NCBI GenBank assembly: GCA_020747065.1
Contig: JAGMVK010000002.1
Coordinates: 806,001 to 870,000 of the forward strand
Source: Cadophora sp. MPI-SDFR-AT-0126
Taxonomy: Eukaryota; Ascomycota; Leotiomycetes; Helotiales; Ploettnerulaceae
DNA length: 64,000 nt
Direction of reading: 5' to 3'
Positions 1 to 10,497 of the stretch are shown here, piece by piece (the first letter of the stretch is position 1; each line of letters opens with the position of its first letter). The notes under the pieces are model-generated. The model was not told the origin of the DNA and ran no database searches. It saw only the letters and a program-made list of their open reading frames with translations. The translations under genes and the position numbers were made by a program.

Positions 1-142
1 TCTTTTGAAAGTGAGGGACAACACGAGGAAGTGCGAGGTCTCGCTATCTATTTTTTCATCATCGTAGGCTCTTTGACATTATCCTTCCTGTATTGTGGCC
101 ATTCAGTATTACGCAGGACATCCCAGTCCTCTGTCTACAGGT

Positions 143-1846
143 CTACAGATATCTAACTATAATCTGATATCTATATTGAGACAACGATTTGCCACGGCAA
201 GCCGCCTGTCGTCGCCGAATCCCGACTGATATCTTTTTCCCACCAGACAGTAAGAGTGCACAGCGATCAGCAAGATGAGATGAACGAAATGGTGCATGTG
301 GCTTACGCGATCGCATCCCCTCTTTGACCTCAGCCACTTCTTTAATTGACCAAACCTTGTTAATCCTGATCAGCTTCAAAGAAATCTTCATACTTGAGTC
401 CTGAGAATCTTCGATCTGACATGACACTAGAGCGGAACGCTTGGAGTCCCCCGACTCGCTCGTACGGACCTCAAACTCCCGATTCACTAGCAGGTTTGAG
501 TGCTGAATGCTCCCTTTTGCGCTCCATTCCTGAGCAAGAAATGATTCGCCTTTGATAGAAAATATTGTGTTTACGGGGTGGTGCTGCGTTGAATTACTTG
601 CGCCAGGACAGATAAGTATCTTGGTTTTCTGTAGCTTGGATTCGAGCTCTCCAAGCTGGGGCAGAAGGGCAGGGAAACTACGGACGCGGTGGAAAGCCTC
701 CAGGCTTGCTCCTCGACGCAATAAGAGGCATAGGGCGCCTTTCTTGTATGCTTGCTTGCTTAGCGTATGGTTGAGAACTGCTACATGAGTTACCCCGACG
801 TTTTCGTTGTTGTCGGGTAAAATCAGCTTTTTAGAAACATCCCGATACTCCAGCAATGGAAGCGTAGTGGACATCTCGTTTCGGCGTGGAGAAACAGTCG
901 TCATTATCTGCTCATGTGCTTGAGTTGTCCACCTCTCAGATGCAACAATGCTCGTGTACCGAGTATCAGACGCTAAGCACCGGACGGTCTGCAATCCACT
1001 CGACAGACACAGCGTACATTCTACCCTGTCACAGAAGCGTGTTGGTGAGTCGGCTAATAGAGGTTGATCATTGTGGTGCAGACTGTGGCGAAACAGGAAT
1101 AGTGAATGGTCGGCTGTGGAGTTATAGATTGCTTCTTGAAGCCTGATGAAAGCCTTCTCTCGGCCCTCTCCGTACAATAGGGGCATATTGACCTCGAACA
1201 GGCCTAGAAGCGAATATGCCTCGTCTTCTTCCCTGGTGACGTTCCGATGAGCTACCCAAGAAAGCCTTTCTGCAGCACTGAATAGATCAATATCCTGAGT
1301 CCCAACGAGGACACTTAAATCGATTTGCGTTATATCAGCGATCTCTTGATGTCTCTCAACTTTCGTTCCGATCGGTGCCCAGTCTTCCGCGTAGAACTCG
1401 ACGGAAACAGGAGCGATCAGCTCTTGTAGTGTCCAACCACGGGTGAACCATTCGCTCTCACGGAACCGCTAGTCCCAACCAGCTTCCGAATTCTGAACGT
1501 CTGCCATGTATACGTAACAATTGTTTGACTCCGCGTAGTAGTTCCACATGGAGTTAATGGCTTCCTGCAATTCCGCTGAGCTAGACTTGTCGATGCAGCA
1601 GCTGTCGATCCAGATCCAAGAGTACTGATCTCTAAGAGCCAAGCGGCAAGCGCCCTGGATTTTGAGAAACCCTTGCTTTTTTCGAGCTGCACAGTTTGGA
1701 TCCGAAATGGGAGTTTGGGTCATGTCTTCGAAGCTGCATTCCTCAGAGGTCTGAGCGTTCCAGCGATGCGAGAGAATGACATAATCCGGGACGGAGGAAG
1801 GCATGAAGAACCGCAGTTCAAGAGATTCCGTATTGAGAAGTCTCAT
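143..1846 (-). pseudogene. HET-domain protein gene interrupted by one in-frame TAG
   Basis: HET-domain proteins mediate heterokaryon incompatibility and cell death in filamentous ascomycetes. The reading frame starts at the ATG at 1846 (protein begins MRLLNTESLELRFF, a usual HET start) and stays in one frame to the stop at 143-145, 567 sense positions, except for a single TAG at 1469-1471 (codon 126). Before the stop lie the HET blocks YVILSHRW and YSWIWIDSCCIDK; after it, in the same frame, lie SEWFTRGWTLQELIAP and MPLLYGEGREKAFIRLQEAI, both classic HET motifs. No GT-AG pair of realistic intron length removes the stop. It is therefore a nonsense-mutated gene, unless the codon is recoded or RNA-edited (UAG to UGG would give Trp). 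Recognition of the family is firm; whether the gene is dead is inference. Confidence 0.85.
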
Positions 1847-2868
1847 GATCGAAATGCTTGGAAGTGAACAGTGATAATCGACATCTAAGTCAGTTCCGAC
1901 AATATGAGGCTGAGAGATTGAGGCCTTGGATGTCGTCCAGGCCAAAAGTGATGACAAAGAATCCGCTAATCAAAACACTCTAGCGTCGCCACGCTTGATC
2001 TAGGACTCTACAAACTCCCAAGTTCCCCGGGGGGGAGCCGAAAACAAAGTCCGCTATAGCACAACGAATCCCTTTGATTTGAGCCTTGGTGTGAGTGAAA
2101 TAATTGATAACCTAAAATTTAAATGGCTTTGGTTTAGGATGATGTTTAGCAGGCTTTGTTTTTGTGCGCTTTTCTGAGAGGTGGGAAGCGAGCGGGTGGG
2201 AAGGCGGGGAAGCGCTTTTGTTTACTTGCGGGTGTTGCTAAGTCTTGCTATCTATTTTGTCGATTTGGACGGCTGTAGGCTTTTGAGTGAGAATTTATTT
2301 TTCAGACTCTGGCATCATTTCCAGCCAACAGATCGACGTCCAGCAGCGTTTTCGCCGCCACCATAAAACAGAGCGTTTGTGGACTGACTGGCGCTTTATC
2401 TAGAAGTAAGAGTTGTCTCGACGTCTTCTGATCACTGAGAATGTTCTCTTCGCTTTCCCATCTCAATACGGTCAATATTCTTGCCGTTCACGTGCTTCAG
2501 TACCACTGCGCTTCTATTTGGCTATTCTCTTCTATAAAATATCGCTCCCAATTGACCATGAGACGGGATCATAACCCATTACAAAAAGCTCGCGCGCCGC
2601 TGCGACAGAGCTCTACTGTCGGCGTCATGCTGTGTCGGTCTCCAATCTCAATTTCTACCGCATTGTCGTTTTTCCTCGCAACCCGAATTGGTACGGTTTC
2701 TCTTTACTTCAAATCACTTGGCTACAATGGTACCAAATTCTACATCTGAACACCTCAGCTATCCCGATCTTCCTCGACATCAGGGAATCTCTGTCGTCAT
2801 CTCGCTTGGCCTTATAAATTAATGAGGATAACGAATTCGATGCTTTCGATTTGATAAGTATCAAAAAA

Positions 2869-3310
2869 CGAGGTATTCTACCATTAATTAACTTTCCATT
2901 TGGGGCATTAAACCCGGTTTCACAGTTTCTAATACAATTTTGATTTGATTATTTCGTTCAACGTTAAGCGTGTAAGCTTGTAATTTGACATTATTATATG
3001 TTAAATCTGAAAAGTGATATTAGAAAGATAAGAATGAGCATATACATTAACATACTCGGACGAGGTATTGTACCCCAAAACGCTACTTTATTTAGGGTAA
3101 AATACCTCTTTTTACAATTTCCACTGCAAACACTTTAATACATTACTTGATCAGATATCAAGCCTATTAAATGACTTACTATAAGTATGAAACATCCTTT
3201 TACCAAAGTTTAAACAAGAAGTTGCAAATATATTCAAACGAGGTATTCTACCCCGAACTGCCTCCTGGTTCAGGGTATAAACCCCCACTTCATATTTTTA
3301 ATTTGTGTAT
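2869..3310. repeat. Three degenerate direct repeats, period about 180-190 bp, with internal dyad
   Basis: A block beginning CGAGGTATTCTACC recurs at 2869, 3061 and 3239 (spacings 192 and 178). About 50-70 bases of each copy can be aligned; they share CGAGGTATT.TACCCC, then a GGG(T/C)A..AA.CCC-like half. In the middle copy 3062-3075 and 3095-3108 are inverted repeats matching at 13 of 14 positions around a 19-base loop. The other copies have lost most of the dyad. Looks like a decayed satellite or the relic of a small element. Confidence 0.6.
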
Positions 3311-3449
3311 CTAATTCTACGATATAAGTTCGTACTGAATCGCAAAACTCGAAATATGCCTTATCATTTAATCTTTTATTATCAAGGTTCGAGAGATGCG
3401 GTAATAAAGGAATTCACGGTCATTCTATTCGCACAGCGTTCCACAAATA

Positions 3450-3476
3450 TTTTTTTTTTTTTTTTTTTTTTTTTTT
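3450..3476 (+). repeat. Poly-T run of 27 bases
   Basis: An uninterrupted run of 27 T, followed by CTTT. It sits about 100 bases downstream of the stop of the small Cys protein gene on the minus strand. It could be the mark of a poly(A)-tailed retroposed insertion read from the opposite strand, or a simple homopolymer. Confidence 0.8.
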
Positions 3477-3579
3477 CTTTGAAAAGAAATGATATTGGTT
3501 TCGAGAATCAGAAATCTACCTAGATAGCCTTGGCCATCTATCGACTCCATGATACTATTGTCATCTGATTGATCGCCCG

Positions 3580-3798
3580 CTATTTCCGAGTTGACGAGCC
3601 AGAGAAACCTGCATTCTCCTCGTTCTTCTCGGCTTCCAACCTAGCTCGCCATTCCTCAGCTGCAACGCAATCTGGACACTGCTTGATCGGCTTTACAAGT
3701 CCTTTGTAAGGGATGATGCAGTTCAGCTCGCAGCGATGGAAAGTATCAGGGGCCCAACCATGACCGCAGGAATAAGGGTGGAGAGCTCGATGACACAT
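3580..3798 (-). CDS. Small CGH-motif cysteine protein, copy 1 (72 aa)
   Basis: A short intronless frame from the ATG at 3798. The protein starts MCHRALHPYSCGHGW and carries further Cys in a CELNC pair and a CPDC pair, then a charged tail. It resembles the adjacent 99-aa protein in start (MC......Y.CGHG), spacing and the closing C-P-x-C-x4-E-x-W block, so the two are paralogues. Many ascomycetes encode small proteins with this MC...CGH start; the Cys/His pattern suggests metal binding, but no function is known to me. An earlier ATG-less extension of the frame was not used because the conserved part begins at this Met. Confidence 0.6.
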   Translation of the reverse strand: MCHRALHPYSCGHGWAPDTFHRCELNCIIPYKGLVKPIKQCPDCVAAEEWRARLEAEKNEENAGFSGSSTRK

Positions 3799-4265
3799 GT
3801 TGTTGTTTTCGAGACTTGTGGATCGGGACACAAGTAAAGAACTGCTTTGGTCAACACTGTGGGAGTTGCCCAGATGGGGATGGCTGGACCAAGAACACAT
3901 GCGCCTAATTGCTTTGAAAACGAATCTCAGAGTTGGATTGATATAGGGCTTCTTAACGCATTGTCTTTCGGTACCGAAACAGGCTATCGTGAAAGACAAT
4001 GGAGATGAAAGAGTTCAAAATGGCATTATGCGTGTCTTTGAAGAGGCGTTTCACTTTGTTGCACTTCAAAGAACAACTTGGCTCTGCTGAACTGTTTGTT
4101 CTTCAGAAGCGAGGGGGTCACTGAAAACCTCGCCCTTGTCTACTCGCATTTTATTGCGGTTTTACCGAGATGTTCTCACCATGAATTACTTCACCTTTCT
4201 CCATTCATGGAACATGAATGTCTTTTTGATGTTGGATTTGGAAGTCTCAGTCATCAAAGCAGAGA
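3799..4265. other. Spacer between the two small Cys genes
   Basis: About 470 bases separating the two paralogous minus-strand genes. It should hold the promoter of the downstream copy. Nothing else is recognisable. Confidence 0.5.
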
Positions 4266-4565
4266 TCAACTTGGTACGGACGAAGTACCCTCGCCCTCCT
4301 CGCCCTCCTCGTCACCTTCCTTTCCTCCTGTCCCAGCGTCAACATCCGGCTCTTTGATTTCAGTCAGCCATTTTTCTACATGCAAGCACTTCGGACATTG
4401 GCTTGTACTCAGCACATCCTGAAGATTAACCTCTCTAAAAGGAGCAAAGCAGCTAATTCTGCCCTCATACCTACGCCAGGCGTGGCAGCGGACAATTCGA
4501 GGAGGGCCAAGCGAGTCATCGTGCCCATGACCGCAAGTGTATGGGATGACCTGAACAAAGCACAT
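4266..4565 (-). CDS. Small CGH-motif cysteine protein, copy 2 (99 aa)
   Basis: Frame from the ATG at 4565. The protein starts MCFVQVIPYTCGHGH, has further Cys in RCHAW and ISCF, a closing CPKC block followed by LHVEKW, and an acidic Gly/Glu-rich tail (GKEGDEEGEEGEG). It is a tandem paralogue of the 72-aa protein encoded about 470 bases downstream on the same strand. The arrangement points to a local duplication followed by divergence; this copy has a longer middle section and tail. Function unknown; zinc binding is an inference from the Cys/His pattern. Confidence 0.6.
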   Translation of the reverse strand: MCFVQVIPYTCGHGHDDSLGPPRIVRCHAWRRYEGRISCFAPFREVNLQDVLSTSQCPKCLHVEKWLTEIKEPDVDAGTGGKEGDEEGEEGEGTSSVPS

Positions 4566-5163
4566 ATTACTGGTGTTTGACTGGATGATAGAGAACAGAG
4601 GTTGTAACTTTTGGCTGCAAAGAGATGCGATTGCCCCTGGATGGCTGATAGTCATGGCGGGGTAGGGCAACTTTGCGGGGAGCTGGGCCTGGGATTTATA
4701 CATGGTCAGTGGCATTGTTCCCAATCTTGAACATGGCGAAAGAACAGCTCATTCACAGTGATACAATGAATGGTTGTCATGGATCCAGTGTCCGCGTATG
4801 AAGGTGGATATCGAGGTTCAGATCCGCTGAAGAGAGGGGAAATGTCCGTTTGATTCCGATGTTCACTATGCTTCTGGTCGAAGCTGCGTATACCAAAGGT
4901 GATAATTCTGAGCCAAACCTAACATGAAGGAGAGTGAGGAGAAATCTTTTCCTTGCTCGAGATAGTCCTTTCTTTGCATCGCCGTATCATACAAATGAAG
5001 TGCAGATTTTGTCAGTGCTGAATTCTTGGATATCCAAGAGCTGTCAGGCATGGGTGGCAAGAAGCTACCCGGACGAAGGCTCGCATGGCTAGACGAGAAT
5101 TTTGGAGGTACAGCTTAAGTAAACGATTCCAATTCAAGAAAATCTCTACTTCTGCGCTTTCCG
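4566..5163. other. Spacer, no gene seen
   Basis: Lies upstream of the second small Cys gene and downstream of the decayed glycosylase. Short minus-strand frames have no recognisable content. Confidence 0.5.
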
Positions 5164-5932
5164 TCATTTTCTTTTGACCAAGTCTTCCAACGGGCAATCG
5201 GCATCATTCCAGTTCCTAGAAGATGATGTGACATTTCCCTTGCATCTCCCACATGCTCTCCCGTGTCGAATCATCAAGTAATGCAGATCAAACTTGAGGT
5301 GGTCAGCAATCTTGGTCTCTAGGTGTGCAAACATCCCATCCCGGTCAGTCCCAGAAGGTGCCCAGCCCAGTCACGTACAGATCCTGTACACATGTGTGTC
5401 CACGGCGGAGCTATTGTGTTGCATGCAGATTGATATAACGCAAGCTGCGGTCTTCGGCCCAACACCTGGAAACGCAAGGAATTTCTCGAATGCCTCATCC
5501 TTTGAGAGGCTTCGCATGTGCTCCAGGGAAAGAAGATCTATGGGCTTCACATTGGCTGGAATCTCTCCCTTCTCTTGCCAGACAACGTTCTCATCATGAA
5601 CCATGTCAAGGATGACTTTCAAGCTACGACTCTTCACGTTTCCCATGCCTCCAGTTTTGATGGCTTCGTAGAGATCTTCCACGGGAGCAAGCCGAACTGC
5701 TTCCCAATCGACAATTCCGATACCGTCTCCAGGATCACGCCTGCCAAATCTTTTCAGAATGCATGAAAGCGCGAGATGCATTCATGACATTGGTTCCAGC
5801 ACCGAGGCGCGCTCTGATGATCGCATCAATCAAGGCCGGCTCCTCTTCATTGCAGCTTTCGATCTGGAGTCCCAGGGATTGTTTTGATTGTGTGAACTCA
5901 ATCTTGCCATGTTTGAATAAAGCTATAGCCAC
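5164..5932 (-). pseudogene. Decayed HhH-GPD base-excision DNA glycosylase
   Basis: Reading the minus strand, family features appear in order: a degraded N-terminal helix region (PALIDAIIRARLGAGTN, where the family has a conserved ...LSxQTT-like segment), DWEAVRLAPVEDLYEAIKTGG, the helix-hairpin-helix FPGVGPKTAACV, the catalytic-Asp region AVDTHVYRI, and a C-terminal Cys group (RACGRCKG ... ADCPLEDLVKRK) ending at 5164-5166. Two lesions are visible: a one-base frameshift near 5762-5763, between NASRAFM and ILKRFG, and an in-frame TGA at 5371-5373 just before LGW. No ATG opens the upstream part. No intron repairs either lesion. The family removes damaged bases in DNA repair; this copy is most likely dead. 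Confidence 0.75.
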
Positions 5933-6696
5933 TGTTCCTATAGCAACCGCATCCTAGTCCTAACTTAGGATATCTCCTAGGGGTCTATTGCCACGGGTTT
6001 TCTGGGATCGTACGATCCGAGTTAATTTCTAGATACGAAAAGACTGAACTAAGGAGAAAACTCTGCTTCTAGTGAAGGGAAAGTAAACGATGCCTTCGTA
6101 TGAAAGAGTTGGCCTAGCAACCATAAGCGAATCACAGGTGCACAGTACCAAGACTAATACAGCGGTTCAACCCCTCACACTAAGCGCAATACTAGATCAC
6201 TTAACAGTATACAGCAAAGTGCAGATTTTACTGCATTACAAACATCTTCATTTTTTAATAAAATAATATACTTAATAATATTAATATGGTACATATAATT
6301 TTGTGGGGTGCGACACTTGCTTTGGCCGACTGTGAGCGAAGCGAGCAAAAGGAGAACCGGCAATTAATAAGCGAATACCAAACTCGATGAATGAGACGCT
6401 AGAAAATCTTTTAATGGGATTGTTATCGATGTCTCGACATCCAGTGGCCTCTCGAATAAGTTAAAGCGAGACTAACTAATTGCAACTTCATATTATATAA
6501 ATAATTAGTTATGTAAAATAAGAATAGTAGATTATATGATGAAACTAACGGCATTTTGCTACCATACGGGATGCGGACCCGTACCGTCTCACTTAGTTCC
6601 TGTCCCTCACCTCAGCTGAATTATTCTTGCAATTGAACAATCTATTGCGGCAAGTACCATACAAAAGGCGATTGCATTTTGTTTTAACGATCTTCC
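5933..6696. other. AT-rich gene-free stretch
   Basis: Strongly AT-rich between about 6230 and 6560, with no coding frame. Contains a GAGCGAAGCGAGC motif near 6332; a similar GCGAAGCGAGCG occurs near 14299. Looks like decayed non-coding or element-derived sequence. Confidence 0.45.
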
Positions 6697-9218
6697 TCAG
6701 AAGCCGAGTCGTGGGCTTTGCATGATATCGTCCTCGTAACCACCATGAAATTCTGATACAGCTTCCGATGCGCAAGATCCAAAGCTACTAAAACTGCTCC
6801 TATTCGAGTTAAAGCCATCTTCATAGCCGCCATCAGCACCCGCTTGTGGAGACTCTGACCAGGCCAGATTTGCAAGTGCGGGATATTGAGCCAGCAAAGC
6901 ACTCGGGAAGGCTCCCTTATCCCGTAATCCCTCTTGAGCCTCTTCCCGGCAAAGTGGCTGGATACAAACACTTCCTGCTTCTGATCGGAAATGCCGCGCG
7001 AGAGCATCTGCACGAGCAAAGCGACGACCGCATCCCCATTGTTCCCCTTCCTTCAGTTCGCCCTTACACACGAATTTCTTTTCCCCGGAATGGAGACCTT
7101 CGTGACGCCTTCTATCGTGCTGTCTCGCGAATGCTTTCCCGCAAACGGTACAGATGAATGGGCGTTCGTCCGTATGTGTTCGGAGATGGCTACGCAAGTT
7201 GTATGCGCGCGTGAAACGCTTGGGGCATAAGGTGCATTGGAATGTTGCTGGGTGATTTTGCCCGAGGGTTGGTTTTAAACGGTTTCTGGGGTGTGCGAGA
7301 GTCGAGGTCGAAGTCATCGAGAGCATAACTTTCGTAGCCCCCGAAAGTTTTAGACCTCTTGATGGGTTTTGGAGCAAGGAAGACATCGTTTTCGTAACCC
7401 GTTGCTGTTCTAAGCCCCTTGCTGGACGATGGAGCAAAGCTGACATCGATAGCGGGTGCGTGAAGTGTAGATTCTTCGCCTGCTCGTCCGTGACTTGCTG
7501 GAGGAGATGGTATGCGTATTGCCGGCGCCAGGTTTTTGGCCATTAATGGCTCGTTCCATGGTACACTGGACCCCGGTGCGGCCATGTTCCCCTTGTGAAC
7601 TTTGTCATCAGAGTTCCATGTTGCCACTTGTGATATCGACCTCCCTGCTGGTAGTCCTTGCGACTGTATTTGAAGAGATTGTTGGATCTCGTCAACTCCA
7701 CTGGCCGCTTCCGCTTCCAACGTGTTCCTCTTCGTTTCCAGCCACGTCTGCAATTCTACATTGTCTTCCCAAGTAACTTCTCGCAAGTAGTTCATAGATT
7801 CCACGTATCCGATAAACGAGCAAGCTAGATGTTCAGGTATGAAATTCCAGATAAACACGGGAACAGACAAAATGAGTAAAGTTGAATGACTTTTGTATAT
7901 CCCTTCGATGGTGGCATACTTCGCAAGTGCAGGGAATTCGCTGATCCATCGCGTCCAAGGTCTGGTATCCAGAAGTTGGTCCCCTTCTAGAGCAAGAGAA
8001 ATAAGGACATGTGGTATTGCCAGCTCACCGTCTGGCGAGATCTTGTTCAGCTGGCTTTCAGAAAATTGCTCGGGACAGCTCGGTGCTTCTAGAGGAACAC
8101 CTTCGGAATCCTCTTCGGAAAGCGACAATGAAGCGATATCCGCCAAGTCCCTTGAAACCCCGGAAGCCGTAGCCCCGGGCTTAGGGGAAGTCTCTGCTTC
8201 ATGATGACTTGGTTCTTTCCCTTTTCCACTTGGCTCTTTTGGAGCCCTTCGTGCGAATTCAATGCTAACAGCCTTTGCATTCGACGTCGTGACAACATAG
8301 ACAGGAGACCGTCGAGATTCAACTACCTTCCCGTACATGTCCTTCTTCGGTTTGTGATGCCTTAATCTAGCAAGCAACTCATTATGTAGCATGGCAGCAG
8401 AGAAGACATGTCGATGTTTCCACTCCTCGAGCACTTCAATCAAAACGTTGGTGAAGGAATGGCCACCTGGTTCTGGAGCTTGAGCTTCAAATCCGCATGC
8501 TGCGATTGTTTCCTTGATACCAACGGCAGAAGAAGAAGATGTTGTTGCTGATGCTGCTGAGCAGCAATCGAGCAGGAAGAGTACGTCTGCTCTGGCATTG
8601 AGGAATATTGGTTGGATAGCAAACCATTCGAGCGAACCCCGGTTCCAGTTTCCTGTTCTGCGAGTTTCCTGTCAGGCTCTTTTCCTCAATATTTGCTACT
8701 AATATCTGGAAATACCTCAGCCATATCTGCTGCCTCGCATCATTCATCGCCGCATGGCCTCCATAATACAGAATAACGAGATTATCTTCACTTCCAATCT
8801 CGTTCACCAATGCAATAGATTTCGTCATGATCTCGAGGAGTGGATTTTCTGTCGGTATAAGCCACGTCGTAGTCTTGAATCCGTAGCCATGCTCGAAGGT
8901 TCTGCACAGATCTTCCATCTCACACCAGACTCCTAGATGATTATCGTCTGCCCATCGGATCAAGACTACCTGCACATCTTTGTAGCGAGTCTGTGATCTG
9001 CCCGCGTTTGGGAATACACTGTTTACTGCCTTGAAGCAGTCAGCCAGGGAAGCACCAAGATTGGGCAGAAGGAATAATGTGGCGGAGGTTTGAAAAGAGA
9101 AGAAGCATACCTTCTGGAGAATTCTGGTGAAATCGTCAAGCTCATCCATGTGGTACAGTGTGAGGCTTGTATCATGGGTTCTGGATGACGGTGCGCTCGA
9201 CGGACGGCTTCTGCTCAT
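6697..9218 (-). CDS. Caspase-like protease fused to Crz1-type C2H2 zinc fingers
   Basis: Proposed exons on the minus strand: 9218-9111, 9029-8716, 8657-7356, 7285-6697, giving 770 aa. The N-terminal half is a caspase/metacaspase-like (peptidase C14) fold: VQVVLIRWADDN, the catalytic-His segment LVILYYGGHA and the catalytic-Cys segment VLFLLDCCSAA. The C-terminal part has ATFQCTLCPKRFTRAYNL, then a second finger (CTVCGKAF), the linker HSGEKKFVC, and a third-finger block with GCGRRFARADAL, a pattern typical of the calcineurin-responsive factor Crz1. Introns 1 (81 bp) and 2 (58 bp) have canonical sites and CTGAC branches. The last intron (70 bp, donor GTCTAA) is less certain; it is needed to pass from the caspase frame, which otherwise ends at 7190, into the finger frame. 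Just before the junction is a twofold ~20-residue repeat (FAPSSSKGLRTATGYEN / FLAPKPIKRSKTFGGYES). Alternative: two adjacent genes, with fingers from an ATG at 7446. Confidence 0.65.
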
Positions 9219-10497
9219 CTGAAATCTGTTTCAGTACATGAATCGCGGATATTGTTCCGGGGCCGAATAACTGACACTCTCATTTGAAGAGCTAGAGCTC
9301 TCAGCCTGCATGCCGTTGGCGGCAAGGGTCACAAATGGCAATTCCATGCTGCCTTCGATAGCTTCCATCGTGATATTGTACGGCTTTGTCGAAATTACAG
9401 GATTCAAATGAACTTTACAGCGTGAACTTATTACATTTGCGCGATTTCTGGAGTCGAACCAATTCTCTACTTGGAGGTGTGGCTTAGACTTCGAGGCTAA
9501 GCCGTTCTTGCCACCGAGTATGGAAGCCAAATTGACCTATGGGAGAGCCCAAATTTCTGTGTGTGCATTATGGGCCAAACGTGGCATATATGGATGATTG
9601 TCTGCCCATTAGTTAGATAAACGAAATGTGGAGCAACCATGATCCCCATACTGAAATATAATTAGGAGTGGGGTAAACCCCCGTGTTGTCTCGCACGTGC
9701 TACGCTTACCTGCATTTTCCAATACACTCGTCACATAGTCCCATGCACAGCTCTGACTATGCAAGCAAGGACAGCAAATGAGCTAGAAGATGTCAATATA
9801 CCTCTTATTCCTCCAGAATTTCTTGCCCGGCCATCAACATTGCTCGTGCCCAGTCCTCACCAATGGGCAGTGAAACCCCGACCTTGCCGCTCAGGGGCAC
9901 TTCGCTTACCATATATAAACACAACAGAGGTATTAGAAAAGTCGAATGTCCAGCCACGGCGCGGGACCTAGATCTGCGTTGGAGAACTAGGCGCCACGCT
10001 GCCGCGTGGCGCAGCTGCAGGCTTTCCTCATCGGCTATTTGGATAGAAGCAGAAGCGACATTCTGGTCAGGATGGCAGAACGAGTCCAAAGTTGGACTAA
10101 CCTCGGCGATTTGACTCCCTCGCAACTCTCCCGGCCAGTCCCTGATTTCTTTCGCTTCACCAAGGAAACCTCCTTGCCAATATTTCTTAGGCCTAGTCCT
10201 CACAATCCAGCCAATGCAACCCGACTTCTTCGAAAATAATCCTTGCCGTCTATTTACGCTATCTGGTGGTCGCCCATTGGAGGCGACAGAGTGCATTATC
10301 TACCATTTGATATTCTGCGTCGCCAACTGTTCACACGAACACAAAAGCTGAGCTTGAGCGTCCTGAGCTTGAGCGTCAAGTCGAGCAGCTAAAAAGTGTT
10401 TCCCCTAAGGATTCACGACCGAAGTCATGAGTTGTGGACCCTCGGTAAATCAACTGAAGCTGCGAGTAGGTATATCTGAGAAACATAGCTTCCGCCT
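9219..10497. other. Spacer between the caspase-like gene and Pol eta
   Basis: About 1.3 kb. A 163-codon ATG frame on the minus strand (9805-10296) has no recognisable domain and overlaps open frames on the other strand, so it is not called a gene. A GC-rich perfect hairpin at 9991-10012 is listed separately. Confidence 0.4.
9991..10012. repeat. GC-rich perfect inverted repeat
   Basis: GCGCCACGC, four-base loop TGCC, then GCGTGGCGC: a perfect 9-bp stem. It stands out from its surroundings. Could be a protein-binding palindrome or an RNA hairpin; no transcript is evident. Confidence 0.7.

Larger units (their letters stand above)
1847..3579. other. AT-rich gene-free stretch
   Basis: No supportable gene. 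The part nearest the HET gene may hold its promoter. From about 2820 the sequence becomes markedly AT-rich and contains the decayed repeat array and the poly-T run listed separately. Short open frames here have no recognisable domain. Confidence 0.6.

Noticed and set aside
1417..1692. An intron that would skip the TAG in the HET gene
   Set aside because: The only nearby GT-AG pairs are about a dozen bases apart or remove conserved HET motifs.
9440..9530. tRNA-like stretch on the minus strand (GGTTCGACTCC element)
   Set aside because: A T-arm-like motif is present, but the stem has a mismatch and no acceptor stem can be paired.
9805..10296. 163-codon ATG frame on the minus strand
   Set aside because: No domain, no homologous look, and the opposite strand is open as well in the same place.
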